A DNA stretch of 64,000 nucleotides from positions 2,976,001-3,040,000 of the forward strand of contig NZ_CP067412.1 of assembly GCF_023375815.1 (NCBI RefSeq), given 5' to 3'. This stretch comes from Pseudomonas sp. HS6 (GTDB taxonomy: Bacteria > Pseudomonadota > Gammaproteobacteria > Pseudomonadales > Pseudomonadaceae). Made by a program: the position numbers and the translations under genes. Within the stretch, counting starts at the first letter, position 1, and each line of letters opens with the position of its first letter. This document shows positions 9,471 through 19,137 of this stretch, piece after piece. Under the pieces are notes generated by a model. It was not told where the DNA came from and made no database searches. It saw only the letters and a program-made list of their open reading frames with translations.

Positions 9471-9491
9471 AAGCTACAATTTTTGTAGCTT
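9471..9491. promoter_or_regulatory. Perfect palindrome, candidate enhancer for the operon's own regulator
   Basis: Arms AAGCTACAA and TTGTAGCTT are separated by TTT, giving a perfect 9+9 inverted repeat; a further half-site GCTACAAA follows at 9492-9499. It is centred about 63 bp upstream of the -24 element at 9418, the usual place for an NtrC-family binding site. It could equally act on the divergent mipA-like gene at 9572. No U-run follows, so it is not a terminator. Confidence 0.55.
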
Positions 9492-9571
9492 GCTACAAAC
9501 AACATGAGTGCTTGCGCGGTGGGCGGCATCCGGGGATTGATGCGCGCATGTTCAATTAAAGGAATGGCCTC

Positions 9572-10333
9572 ATGAAGAGGAAGACACTGCTTTTACTGGC
9601 GGCGCTGAGCGCTTTTTCGGCAAGCGCCATGGCGGGCGGCATCACCGGGGAGGCGGGCGTGGGCCTGGGTTATCAGCCTCACGATCCCAGCGGCAGCCGT
9701 TATGAAACACGGCCGATACCGTATCTCGATCTGGACTGGGGCGATGTCAGCCTCAGTACTGACGACGGCCTGACCTGGAACGCTTTGAAGGCCAACGGTT
9801 TCAGCGCCGGCCCTTATGTGAATTACCTGCCGGGCCGCACCTCCAACGGCGAATTGCGCGGATTGCGCGATGTGCCCGACATGGCCGAGGCCGGCGGTTT
9901 CGTGCAGTACGCGCCGGCCGACTTCTGGCGGGTATTCGCGTCCGTTGGCCAGGCGATCGGCGGTGGCGGCGGACAGGGCGGCGTGCTCGGTCGGGTCGGT
10001 GGCGAGATCGGTTATCCACTGGGCGGCGGCGTGATCGGCAGCAGCAATCTGACCGCGCATTTTGCCGATGCCCGGCAGAACAACACGTTCTTCGGTGTCA
10101 GCGACAAGGAAGCCCAGGCCTCCGGCATCCGCGCGTACAACGCTGGCGGCGGCTTGCAGAACATCGCGCTGACCCAGAGTTTCGAGTTCCCGCTTGGGCC
10201 GCAATGGTCGCTGGTGACCAGTGCCAGCTGGATTCACCTGACGAACTCGGCGGCCGACAGCAGCATTGTCAAAAGCGTCGGCGATACCAATCAGGGCGAG
10301 GTGCAGATGGCGATCGCCTACAAATTCAAGTGA
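9572..10333 (+). CDS. MipA/OmpV-family outer-membrane protein
   Basis: A 253-residue protein with a cleavable signal peptide (MKRKTLLLLAALSAFSASAMA, cleavage before GGITGE) and alternating beta-strand character to a C-terminal aromatic/Lys end (MAIAYKFK), typical of the MipA/OmpV barrel family. Members are outer-membrane scaffolds or diffusion proteins for peptidoglycan synthesis and antibiotic response. AAAGGA lies before the ATG. The gene is divergent from the sigma54 operon and is followed 67 bp later by a desaturase gene on the same strand. Confidence 0.82.
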   Translation: MKRKTLLLLAALSAFSASAMAGGITGEAGVGLGYQPHDPSGSRYETRPIPYLDLDWGDVSLSTDDGLTWNALKANGFSAGPYVNYLPGRTSNGELRGLRDVPDMAEAGGFVQYAPADFWRVFASVGQAIGGGGGQGGVLGRVGGEIGYPLGGGVIGSSNLTAHFADARQNNTFFGVSDKEAQASGIRAYNAGGGLQNIALTQSFEFPLGPQWSLVTSASWIHLTNSAADSSIVKSVGDTNQGEVQMAIAYKFK

Positions 10334-10400
10334 GCCAGGCGGGAACTGGTCTGGCCTTTGCAGACAGCCGTGTCGAACCCATTGTTTCAGGATGTTCTTC

Positions 10401-11267
10401 ATGGCTCGCCCTGTTTATCGTCTGCTGGCCCACTCGCTGTGGGACCTGATTCCCATCGCGCTCGGCCTGGCTCATTTCGCTTTTGTCGTGTGGCTGGTCA
10501 CAGCCTTTCACGCGCTGTCCTGGTGGGCGTTGCTACCGCTGGCGCTGGGCTATGCGGTGAGCCTGTCGTGGAGCATCAACAGCATTTCCCACAACCAGAT
10601 TCACAACGCCTACTTCACCCCGGCGTGGCTCAACCGCGCCTTTGACCTGCTGCTGTCGGTGACCATCGGTTTCTCCCAGACCCTCTACCGCGATATCCAC
10701 AACCGCCATCACCGGGGCAACTCGGACCGGCCAAGGGCGGATGGCAAGACCATCGATCCGTTGTCGATCTACCAGCGGGGCAAGGACGGCCAGCCAGAGA
10801 ATCCTTGGGCTTACACCTTCCTGAGTTTCTTTCGTGACGACCCCAAGCCGATCTACGACGAGATGCGTCGCAAGCGTCCCGACGATGCGCGTTGGGTCAA
10901 AGTGGAGATCGGCGTAACCGTGGCGTTTTACCTGGGGCTGGCGGCCTACGACTGGCGGGCGGTGCTGGTGTTGTTGCCGTTCTGGTATCTGGGCCAGGCG
11001 CTGTCATCGCTCAACGGCTACTACGAGCATTTTGGCGGCAACCCGGATTCGCCGATCGCCTGGGGCGTCAGCGCCTACAGCCCGCTCTACAACCTGTTGT
11101 GGATGAACAACGGCTACCACGCCGAACACCACTATCGGCCGAAAATGCACTGGACCCGGGTCAAGGCGTTTCACCGGGAAATTGCCGGGCAGCAGCGGGA
11201 GGCAGGAGTGAAGGATATTCCGGTGGCCCATGGCCTCGGATTTCTGGTGGCTCATCGCAAGGACTGA
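10401..11267 (+). CDS. Membrane fatty-acid desaturase/hydroxylase family protein
   Basis: A 288-residue multi-pass membrane protein with the three histidine clusters of the di-iron desaturase/hydroxylase superfamily: HNQIHN, HNRHHRG and HAEHHYRPKMH. Four hydrophobic segments are visible in two pairs. I place the start at the ATG at 10401, which has AGGA 8 bp upstream; an ATG at 10392 is also in frame. The family includes acyl-lipid desaturases, alkane hydroxylases and carotenoid ketolases; the short length fits lipid or metabolite hydroxylation or desaturation. It lies next to two operons of unknown function and may serve one of them. Confidence 0.82.
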   Translation: MARPVYRLLAHSLWDLIPIALGLAHFAFVVWLVTAFHALSWWALLPLALGYAVSLSWSINSISHNQIHNAYFTPAWLNRAFDLLLSVTIGFSQTLYRDIHNRHHRGNSDRPRADGKTIDPLSIYQRGKDGQPENPWAYTFLSFFRDDPKPIYDEMRRKRPDDARWVKVEIGVTVAFYLGLAAYDWRAVLVLLPFWYLGQALSSLNGYYEHFGGNPDSPIAWGVSAYSPLYNLLWMNNGYHAEHHYRPKMHWTRVKAFHREIAGQQREAGVKDIPVAHGLGFLVAHRKD

Positions 11268-11278
11268 ATCGCAAAGCC

Positions 11279-11303
11279 GTGGGAGCCGACAGGCTCCCAC
11301 AAT
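11279..11303 (+). terminator. Rho-independent terminator after the desaturase gene
   Basis: GTGGGAGCC and GGCTCCCAC form a stem with a 4-nt loop, followed by AATCGTTTTCC, between the convergent desaturase and EamA genes. Confidence 0.7.
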
Positions 11304-11311
11304 CGTTTTCC

Positions 11312-11695
11312 TCAGTTTTCCTCGCCCTCGGCCATCAGTGCAATGCCGCCCATGATCACGGCCACGCCCACCCAGTGCAGCGCACTGATCTGCTCTCCCA
11401 GCCCCAGCCAAGACCCCAGCAACACGCCGACGAACACCAGCGAACTGAGCGGGAACGCCAGGGACAGGCTGCTGCGTCGCAGAATCAGCATCCAGACAAA
11501 GAACGCGCCGATGTAGCAGGCAATCGCCACCAGCACGCCCGGTGCCTGGGCGACGTTGAGCAGCCATTGCAGGGTGAAGTCCATCTGCCCCAGTTGATCG
11601 CCGCCGACCTTGGTCGCGATCTGCCCGCCACTTTCCAGAATAATCAGCAACGCCCAGAGCACCACCGTGCCGAGGCGGCCGTGAAGCCAATCCAT
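11312..11695 (-). CDS. Half-size EamA/SMR-like transporter subunit 2
   Basis: About 127 residues with four predicted TM helices, ArnE/ArnF-sized, ending in AEGEEN. The frame is open to 11743, but AAGGAA stands 9 bp before the ATG at 11695 and the protein then starts directly at the first TM, so I choose that start. It follows the other half-transporter gene by 31 bp; two unequal four-TM halves suggest an antiparallel heterodimer, as in ArnE/ArnF or paired SMR exporters. Cargo unknown; the arginase-like gene in the same operon hints at a guanidino, amino or lipid-linked compound. Confidence 0.8.
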   Translation of the reverse strand: MDWLHGRLGTVVLWALLIILESGGQIATKVGGDQLGQMDFTLQWLLNVAQAPGVLVAIACYIGAFFVWMLILRRSSLSLAFPLSSLVFVGVLLGSWLGLGEQISALHWVGVAVIMGGIALMAEGEEN

Positions 11696-11726
11696 CGAGC
11701 CATTCCTTTTGAGTATCAGTTGAGAA

Positions 11727-12101
11727 TCAGGCATGGCCGACACACACGAGCATCACGCCCGCCGTAATCACCAGTGTGCCCATCCAGCGACGTCGGCTGA
11801 CGGTCTCGCCGAGGAACAGCTTGCCGGCCAGCACCACGCCGCAATACGCCAGTGCGGCGGCGGGAAATAACAGGCTCAACGGCGCCCGGGACAGTGCTTC
11901 GAGCCAGACAAAAAACTCGATCACGTAAGCGCCGATCCCACACCACAACAGCGGCGCATTGAACACCTGCCCCCAGAACGCGCCCAGCCGAAAACCGCCC
12001 TCAAGCTCAGGCAAACGGTCCAGGCCGAGCTTGAAACAGAGCTGGCCGATCACGTCGAGCACGATGGAAAACGCCACCAGCAAAATCACGGTCAAGGTCA
12101 T
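11727..12101 (-). CDS. Half-size EamA/SMR-like transporter subunit 1
   Basis: A 124-residue four-TM protein (MTLTVILLVAFSIVLDVIGQ at the N-terminus; the last TM ends VCVGHA) with the EamA-type motif region APLSLLFPAAALAY. Its ATG at 12101 overlaps the stop codon of the arginase-like gene (TGA at 12100-12098), so the two are translationally coupled. It has a conserved Glu in TM3 (VIEFFVWLEAL), as seen in proton-coupled small multidrug transporters. Together with the next gene it probably forms a two-subunit inner-membrane exporter or flippase. Confidence 0.8.
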   Translation of the reverse strand: MTLTVILLVAFSIVLDVIGQLCFKLGLDRLPELEGGFRLGAFWGQVFNAPLLWCGIGAYVIEFFVWLEALSRAPLSLLFPAAALAYCGVVLAGKLFLGETVSRRRWMGTLVITAGVMLVCVGHA

Positions 12102-13018
12102 GGGAACAGCTCCTCGAACAACTCGATCAGCGCCTGATTGGTCGCCGAGTTGCGCAGCAGATCGGTTTCGCTCCAGCGTTCGGCCGGCGGCTGATCGGAT
12201 TTGGCTTCCCAGCGTTTGAACGCGTTGCTGAAGGCCGGGCGGGCGAACTCGCCACAGATGTCGATGCCGATGATGCGTTTGCTGGCGGCCAGGCTGCGGA
12301 TCGCCTGGAGCAAATGGCTCAGGCGCATCTGGCCTTGATCCCAATTGGTCGCGGCGTCTTCGCTGGCCAGCACGTCTTTGTCAATGGTGATCCACACCGC
12401 CTCCGTGGGCAGGCTGGCGATCATCTGATCGAGAAACGCCGTCCAGTCCTGATCGGCCAGGTTGTGCCAGTGCAGCAGGTTTTCCTGTTGCTGATGACCG
12501 GCGCCATCGCCCACCCGGCCCCAGACTTTCGACGGTGGGTGCTGCCACGGGAACAGCTGCAACACACCGCGTTTGAGGGCACCGAGATTGCCGCCCTTGA
12601 TCTGCGGATTTTGCAGATCGTCGCTGCACGGCCCGAGGGTGACGATGCGGTCGATGTTCGGCAGTTTCAGCGCCTGATTGACCCACGAGCCGCAGTGGCG
12701 ACGGGGGGCGAAGTGAACCCAGTCGGGATGATTGTCGAAGTGGATCAGGCTCACCGGCTCGGGCAGGTCAGTCAGGAAGGCCGGTGTCAGATGGTGATAG
12801 TCGCCGGAACCGACGAAAAAGATTTCCGGTGCCGGGCCGCTGTGCCGGGGCCGCTCACGCAGGCGTTCGACGAAACGACGGAAGGTTCGTTCGCTGGACC
12901 AGAGCCGCAGTTTCGGGCCGAGGTCGAGCAGGTCCAGGCGTTTGGCGCGGCCGCTGTCGAGCAGCCGCATGATGGACGCCTGGCCTGTCAGGCTGTGGTC
13001 GAGGTCTAAAATATTCAA
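12098..13018 (-). CDS. Arginase-fold (UPF0489-like) protein
   Basis: A 306-residue soluble protein. It keeps the metal-site signatures of the arginase/deacetylase fold in order: GSGDYHH, HFDNHPDW, TIDKDVL and GIDICGE. These fit a binuclear Mn or single Zn ureohydrolase/deacylase-like centre, but the overall sequence is not a canonical arginase, agmatinase or guanidinase; it is closest in look to the UPF0489 (C5orf22-like) family of unknown function. It heads an operon with two half-transporters. A hydrolase for a guanidino or N-acyl compound coupled to its export is an inference only. Confidence 0.75.
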   Translation of the reverse strand: MNILDLDHSLTGQASIMRLLDSGRAKRLDLLDLGPKLRLWSSERTFRRFVERLRERPRHSGPAPEIFFVGSGDYHHLTPAFLTDLPEPVSLIHFDNHPDWVHFAPRRHCGSWVNQALKLPNIDRIVTLGPCSDDLQNPQIKGGNLGALKRGVLQLFPWQHPPSKVWGRVGDGAGHQQQENLLHWHNLADQDWTAFLDQMIASLPTEAVWITIDKDVLASEDAATNWDQGQMRLSHLLQAIRSLAASKRIIGIDICGEFARPAFSNAFKRWEAKSDQPPAERWSETDLLRNSATNQALIELFEELFP

Positions 13019-13102
13019 GGTCGCAATTCACCCTTGGCAGACCCTCCCAGACACCGGCCTCATCGAACATGAGCGCCGGCCGGGCGGGCTTTTGGGGGTA
13101 AA

Positions 13103-13118
13103 TGCAAGGGCCGGGCCA
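13103..13118 (-). promoter_or_regulatory. Possible sigma54 promoter before the arginase-like operon
   Basis: The reverse strand reads TGGCCCGGCCCTTGCA, one mismatch from TGGCACG-N4-TTGCW with correct GG/GC spacing, 85 bp upstream of the ATG at 13018. The same bases also form part of a GC-rich hairpin (AGGGCC/GGCCCT) downstream of glpM, so the match could be accidental. Confidence 0.35.
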
Positions 13119-13141
13119 GGCCCTCTGCCACACGGCAGTCG

Positions 13142-13480
13142 TCAGGCGTGCAGGCGTACCCAGACGCTGACCAGTACCGTCGCCGCCATCAGCCATGCGA
13201 CAGCGGCTACGGCCAGTGAAGCTTCCAGGCGCAGCCGGTCAACCATCACGTACAGCGTCGCCAGGTATACGAAGTACGGAATGATCGACCACATGCCGAA
13301 TACGATAGTGGTCTTCAGGTCGTCGACCGAGCGGCCCTTGCCGACGATGTAGTGGGCGATCAGGGCGAAGGTCGGGAACAACGGCACCAGGCCGGCGATG
13401 TAGTAGTTTTTGGTCTTGGCCAGCATGGCGAGAATCACGACCACCGCCGCACCGATCATTGCCTTGAAAATCAGGTCCAC
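13142..13480 (-). CDS. glpM: GlpM-family inner-membrane protein
   Basis: A 112-residue protein with four hydrophobic segments, matching the small GlpM membrane family by length and sequence character (MDLIFKAMIGAAVVVILAML start; a loop GKGRSVDDLKTT). It starts with GTG. In P. aeruginosa, as I recall, glpM directly follows glpD; here it lies 6.9 kb away, 11 bp after aauR, with the aat/aau locus in between. Its role is unclear; in P. aeruginosa it affected alginate production. It is probably the last gene of the aauSR transcript. Confidence 0.75.
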   Translation of the reverse strand: MDLIFKAMIGAAVVVILAMLAKTKNYYIAGLVPLFPTFALIAHYIVGKGRSVDDLKTTIVFGMWSIIPYFVYLATLYVMVDRLRLEASLAVAAVAWLMAATVLVSVWVRLHA

Positions 13481-13491
13481 ATCGTTCTCGC

Positions 13492-14816
<1,325 letters not shown>

Positions 14817-14820
<4 letters not shown>

Positions 14821-16730
14821 ATTGGCTCGGCAGGAGTAGGGCTTACCAACGGTAAACTGAGGACGAAGGTGGTACCACCGCTGGCCGGGTGTTCGACACC
14901 CAGATGTCCGCCGGTGGCGGCGGCGAGGCTGGCCGACAGGGTCAGGCCGAGGCCAAGACCCTGTTCGCCGGGTTTGGTGGTGAAGAACGGCTCGAACAGA
15001 TGCTTGCGCGCCTCAGCATCGATGCCGTGGCCGTTGTCGCGTACCCGCAGGCGATATTTGCCATCGAATTCTTCGCCTTCCAGCCACAGTTCCGGCAGCG
15101 GTTGTGCCTGCATGGCGTCGAGGGCATTACCGATCAGGTTGACCAGAATCTGTTCCAGCCGCGTCTGGTCGATCTGCACTTGCACATCAATGAACTGACG
15201 ATGCACTTGCAGAGAGGCAGTTTCGACACGGGCACCGAGTACTTGCAGTGCGGCGTCCACGGCTTTGCCGAGGCTGGCCCGGCCCTTGTCGTCGCCGCGC
15301 CGGGCGAACGAGCGCAGGCTGGCGGTGATCCGGCCCATGCGGTCGATCAGGTCATTGATGGTTTTCAGGTTGGTACTGGCGACGTCGAGCTGACCACGTT
15401 CCAGAAAGCGAATCGTATTGCCGGACAAGGTGCGCATCGCGGCCAATGGCTGGTTCAGTTCGTGGGCGATGCTGGTGGACATCTGGCCGATGGCTGCGAG
15501 TTTGCCGGCCTGCACCAGTTCGTCCTGGGCCCGGCGCAAGGTTTCTTCGGCCTGACGCCGTTCGCGGATCTGACTCTTGAGCCTGTCATTGCTGGCGCGC
15601 AGGTCGGCGGTGCGTTCGGTAATCCGACGCTCCAGCTGATTGTTGGCTTCCTGCAAGGCTTCCCGGGCGGCGAGGCGGGTGGCAATGACCTTGCGGCGCT
15701 CGTTCCAGGCAATCAGCAAAAACGCCACCAGCGCAAAGGCGACCGCCACCAGAATCCCCTGATTGATCGCTTCGCGTCGCAGGTCCTGCAACGGTGTCAG
15801 CAGGGTGAAACTCCAAGGTGTGTCGCTCAGTGGCCGGGTTTGCGCCAGGTAACTGATGTTTTCCTGATCGCGTTCCTGTTGCGGCTGGACTTCGCTGTTG
15901 GCCGGGAAGGTGAGTTTTTCCACGCCTTCGGCGAGAGTTTCCCGGGCCAGCGGTTGCAGTTCGTTGAGCGGGAACCAGTAATACTGGAGGCTGCGGGCGA
16001 GTTTTTCCTTGGTCTCGTCGCTCAGCGGTACTACGGATTTCAGGCGACGGGCCGGATCGCTGGAAAGGATGATGATGCCGTTCTCGTCACTGACGAAGGC
16101 CTCCAGCCGCGCCCGTTGCCAGCGCTCTTCCATGGCTTCCATGCGAACCTTGACCACCGCGACGCCGATGATTTTGCCGTGTTCTTCCAGTCCGTGGGCG
16201 AGGTAGTAGCCGGGTTCGCCGTTGGTGCTGCCGATCCCGTAGAAACGTCCGGGCTCGCCACGAACGGCTTTCTGGAAGTAGGCGCGGAACGACAGGTCTT
16301 CGCCGAGGTAGCTGTCGACATCGCGCCAGTTGCTGGTGGCCATGACGCGGCCGGTGGTGTCCATGACGTAGATGGCCCGACTGCGGCTGCGCCGGTTGAG
16401 GCCTTCCAGGTAATCGTTGACCGTTTGCCGGTGTTCCGGGGTCGGGTCGTCCAGCAACTGCGAAACGCTCGATTCGAGTTCCAGCAGGCTGGGCAGGTAG
16501 GTGTATTTGCTGATTTCGCTTTCGACGGCGCGGGCATTCAGTTCGAGCTGACGCTGACCGTTTTCGCTGAGGCTGCGAATGCCATAGCGCTCACTGATCC
16601 CGAAGCCGGCATAACCCAGTCCGACCATCAGGATGATGATCAGCGGCGGCAGGAACAAATGGCGGATCAGACGGGGTTTCACGGCAAGTGATGGCTTTGT
16701 TGCGCGATAGAGATTGGGGTCGCATTTCAT
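14817..16730 (-). CDS. aauS: Sensor histidine kinase AauS (DctB-like)
   Basis: A 637-residue DctB-type kinase: TM1 near 28-48, a periplasmic double-Cache sensor of about 270 residues (RAIYVMDTTGRVMATSNW, FYGIGSTNGEPGYYLAHG), TM2 near 325-345, a coiled-coil linker rich in R/E, the HisKA box TSIAHELNQPLAAM and a HATPase domain ending in GLGLGLTLS. A GTG at 16733 precedes the ATG; AAGG upstream fits the ATG at 16730. By homology it senses glutamate/aspartate and phosphorylates AauR. It lies 66 bp after aatP, beyond a perfect 16-bp hairpin. Confidence 0.88.
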
Positions 16731-16753
16731 CACAGATGCCTTGGGTCAACCAC

Positions 16754-16788
16754 CCGGATTCCCCGACAGTTGCTGTCGGGGAATCCGG
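16754..16788. terminator. Perfect 16-bp stem-loop between aatP and aauS
   Basis: CCGGATTCCCCGACAG pairs completely with its complement across a 3-nt loop. On the reverse strand no U-run follows, so it may only attenuate read-through from aatP into aauSR or protect the aatQMP mRNA; a T5 run follows on the forward strand. Confidence 0.6.
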
Positions 16789-16795
16789 CAGGTTT

Positions 16796-17530
16796 TTAGT
16801 GCTGCAGGATTTTCTCGAGGAAATGCTGCGCGCGTTCGGAGCGTTGGCTGATGTCGCCGAAGAACTCTTCCTTCTTGCAGTCTTCGATGATCTTGCCGGC
16901 ATCCATGAAGATCACCCGGTCGGCCACTTTGCGGGCGAAACCCATTTCGTGGGTCACGCACATCATGGTCATGCCTTCGTGGGCCAGTTGCACCATCACG
17001 TCGAGCACTTCGTTGACCATTTCCGGGTCCAGCGCGGAGGTCGGTTCGTCGAACAGCATGACGATCGGGTCCATCGCCAGCGCACGGGCAATCGCCACAC
17101 GCTGTTGCTGACCGCCGGACAGTTGGCCCGGGTGCTTGTGGGCGTGAGCCGACAGACCGACGCGATCCAGCAGTTGCAGACCTTTCTTGGTCGCCTCTTC
17201 CTTGCTGCGGCCCAGCACCTTGATCTGCGCGATGGTCAGGTTTTCGGTGATGGTCAGGTGCGGGAACAGCTCGAAGTGCTGGAACACCATGCCGACGCGC
17301 GAACGCAGTTTCGGCAGGTTGGTCTTCGGATCGGCAATCGACGTGCCGTCGACCACGATGTCGCCTTTCTGGAAAGGCTCCAGCGCGTTGACGCACTTGA
17401 TCAGGGTCGACTTGCCCGAACCGGACGGACCGCAGACCACGATCACTTCACCTTTTTTGACCTCGGTGCTGCAATCGGTCAGCACCTGGAAGTCCCCATA
17501 CCACTTGTTGATGTTCTTGATAGAGATCAT
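16796..17530 (-). CDS. aatP: Acidic amino-acid ABC transporter, ATP-binding protein
   Basis: A 244-residue ABC ATPase of the polar amino-acid (GltL/GlnQ) type: Walker [11 protein letters not shown]-loop [12 protein letters not shown], signature [15 protein letters not shown], Walker [14 protein letters not shown] and H-loop VTHEMGFAR. It energises the AatQM permease for glutamate/aspartate (and asparagine/glutamine) import. ATGA overlap with aatM. Confidence 0.93.
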   Translation of the reverse strand: MISIKNINKWYGDFQVLTDCSTEVKKGEVIVVCGPSGSGKSTLIKCVNALEPFQKGDIVVDGTSIADPKTNLPKLRSRVGMVFQHFELFPHLTITENLTIAQIKVLGRSKEEATKKGLQLLDRVGLSAHAHKHPGQLSGGQQQRVAIARALAMDPIVMLFDEPTSALDPEMVNEVLDVMVQLAHEGMTMMCVTHEMGFARKVADRVIFMDAGKIIEDCKKEEFFGDISQRSERAQHFLEKILQH

Positions 17531-18198
17531 ACGGCGAACCTTTTTTGCAGACGCTTGACCAGCAGCGAGGCGGAAAAGCTGATGATGAAGTAGACGACAC
17601 CGGCAAAGATCAGGAACTCGTTGGAGCGTCCGATGATGTCGCCGCTGGAGCGGGCGGAGTTGAGGAAGTCCACCAGGCCCACGGTGTAGACCAGCGAGGT
17701 GTCCTGGAACAGGATGATGCTCTGTTGCAGCAGCAACGGGGTCATCTTGCGAAACGCCTGGGGCAGGATGATCAGGCGCATGGTCTGGCCATACGTCATG
17801 CCCATCGCTTGCGCGGCGCCCATCTGGCCCTTGGGAATCGACTGCACGCCGGCCCGCACGATTTCACAGAAGTACGCGGCTTCGAACATCATGAAGGCCA
17901 CGACGCAGGAGGTGAACGCGCCGATCGGGGTGTCTTCGCCGGTGATCCAGCGCAGCACGAACGGCACCGCCAGGTAGAACCAGGTGATGACCAGCAGCAG
18001 CGGGATCGAGCGGAAGTAGTTGACGTAGGCACCGGCCACGCGTGACAGCAGCTTGTTGGACGACAGGCGCATCAGCGCGAGGATCGTACCAAGAGCGATG
18101 CCGCCGACCACGCCCATGACCATCAGCTTCAAGGTCATGAGCATGCCGTTCCACAGGCCCGGGATGGCAGGGATGATGCCACTGAAATCGAGTTCCAT
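17527..18198 (-). CDS. aatM: Acidic amino-acid ABC transporter, permease AatM
   Basis: A 223-residue inner-membrane permease with the HisM-type fold and the EAA loop ([23 protein letters not shown]). Several TM helices; overlaps aatP by 4 bp and shares one base with the aatQ stop region. With AatQ it makes the heterodimeric channel (GltK-like). Confidence 0.92.
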   Translation of the reverse strand: MELDFSGIIPAIPGLWNGMLMTLKLMVMGVVGGIALGTILALMRLSSNKLLSRVAGAYVNYFRSIPLLLVITWFYLAVPFVLRWITGEDTPIGAFTSCVVAFMMFEAAYFCEIVRAGVQSIPKGQMGAAQAMGMTYGQTMRLIILPQAFRKMTPLLLQQSIILFQDTSLVYTVGLVDFLNSARSSGDIIGRSNEFLIFAGVVYFIISFSASLLVKRLQKRFAV

Positions 18199-18944
18199 TA
18201 TTTACCCCCCACGGAGATCAGGCCGGGCACGGCGACTTTTTTCTCGACCAGACGCATCAGCAGCATCAGGCTCATGTTCAGGGTGAAATAGATCAGGGTG
18301 GCCAGGGTGAAGGCTTCAAACAGGTTGGCCGAGAATTCGGCGGTCTGTTTGGTCTGGGCCAGCAATTCCATCAGACCGATCAGCGACGCCACGGAGGAGT
18401 TCTTGAACACGTTCAAAAATTCCGAGGTAAGCGGCGGAATGATGATCCGGTAGGCCTGGGGCAGCAGCACGTTCCAGTAGATCTGCGGCAGCTTGAAACC
18501 CATGGCGCGGGCGGCGGATTCCTGGCCACGCGGCAGCGCCTGGATACCGGTGCGAACCTGTTCGCAGACGCGCGCAGCGGTGAACAGGCCCAGGCACACG
18601 ACAACGCTCAGGTAGGCCGAGGTGGTCGGGTTCAGGTCCTGCTTGTACCAGTCCTGCAGGTTTTGCGGCAGCAGATCGGGTATCAGGAAATACCAGATGA
18701 ACAGCTGAACCAGCAGCGGCACGTTACGGAACAGTTCCACATAGCAGGTCGCGATGCCCGATACGATGCGGTTTGGCACGGTGCGCATGACCCCCAGAAT
18801 GGAGCCAAGCAGCAAAGCGATGATCCATGCCACGACAGCGATGGCTATGGTCCAGCCCAGGCCGGCGATGTACCAGTCGAGATAGGTCTCACTGCCCACG
18901 CCGGTGGACTTGAAGAACACGCCCCAGTCCCAGTTGTAATTCAT
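18198..18944 (-). CDS. aatQ: Acidic amino-acid ABC transporter, permease AatQ
   Basis: A 248-residue permease of the GltJ type with the EAA loop (EQVRTGIQALPRGQESAARAMGF) and an N-terminal aromatic segment MNYNWDWGVFFKS. It is separated from aatJ by 193 bp that contain a stem-loop, the usual device that lowers permease expression compared with the binding protein. Confidence 0.92.
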   Translation of the reverse strand: MNYNWDWGVFFKSTGVGSETYLDWYIAGLGWTIAIAVVAWIIALLLGSILGVMRTVPNRIVSGIATCYVELFRNVPLLVQLFIWYFLIPDLLPQNLQDWYKQDLNPTTSAYLSVVVCLGLFTAARVCEQVRTGIQALPRGQESAARAMGFKLPQIYWNVLLPQAYRIIIPPLTSEFLNVFKNSSVASLIGLMELLAQTKQTAEFSANLFEAFTLATLIYFTLNMSLMLLMRLVEKKVAVPGLISVGGK

Positions 18945-19092
18945 TAGGGTCTCCCCTCGATTCGATCGATGTACAAGTGCCCGCCTGGGGAAGCTCCGTT
19001 CCCAGCCTGATCTTGACGGTCAGGCACACGCGGTCGGCTCGAAAACCGCACGGTCGAGTGTTCCAGATTGATACCAGCAGGTAGTAACAGAT

Positions 19093-19118
19093 GCCTGAGG
19101 GAGCTGGGCCCCTCAGGC
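19093..19118 (-). promoter_or_regulatory. Intercistronic stem-loop between aatJ and aatQ
   Basis: GCCTGAGGG pairs with CCCTCAGGC around a short loop, 20 bp after the aatJ stop. It lacks a U-run on the transcribed strand, so it probably stabilises the aatJ message and reduces, rather than ends, transcription into aatQMP. Confidence 0.5.
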
Positions 19119-19137
19119 GACAAGGTTAGATCAGGTG

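Noticed and set aside
9461..9476. Forward-strand sigma54-like sequence TGGCGATTCGAAGCTA before the mipA-like gene
   Set aside because: GG to GC spacing is one base short, which is incompatible with sigma54 recognition.
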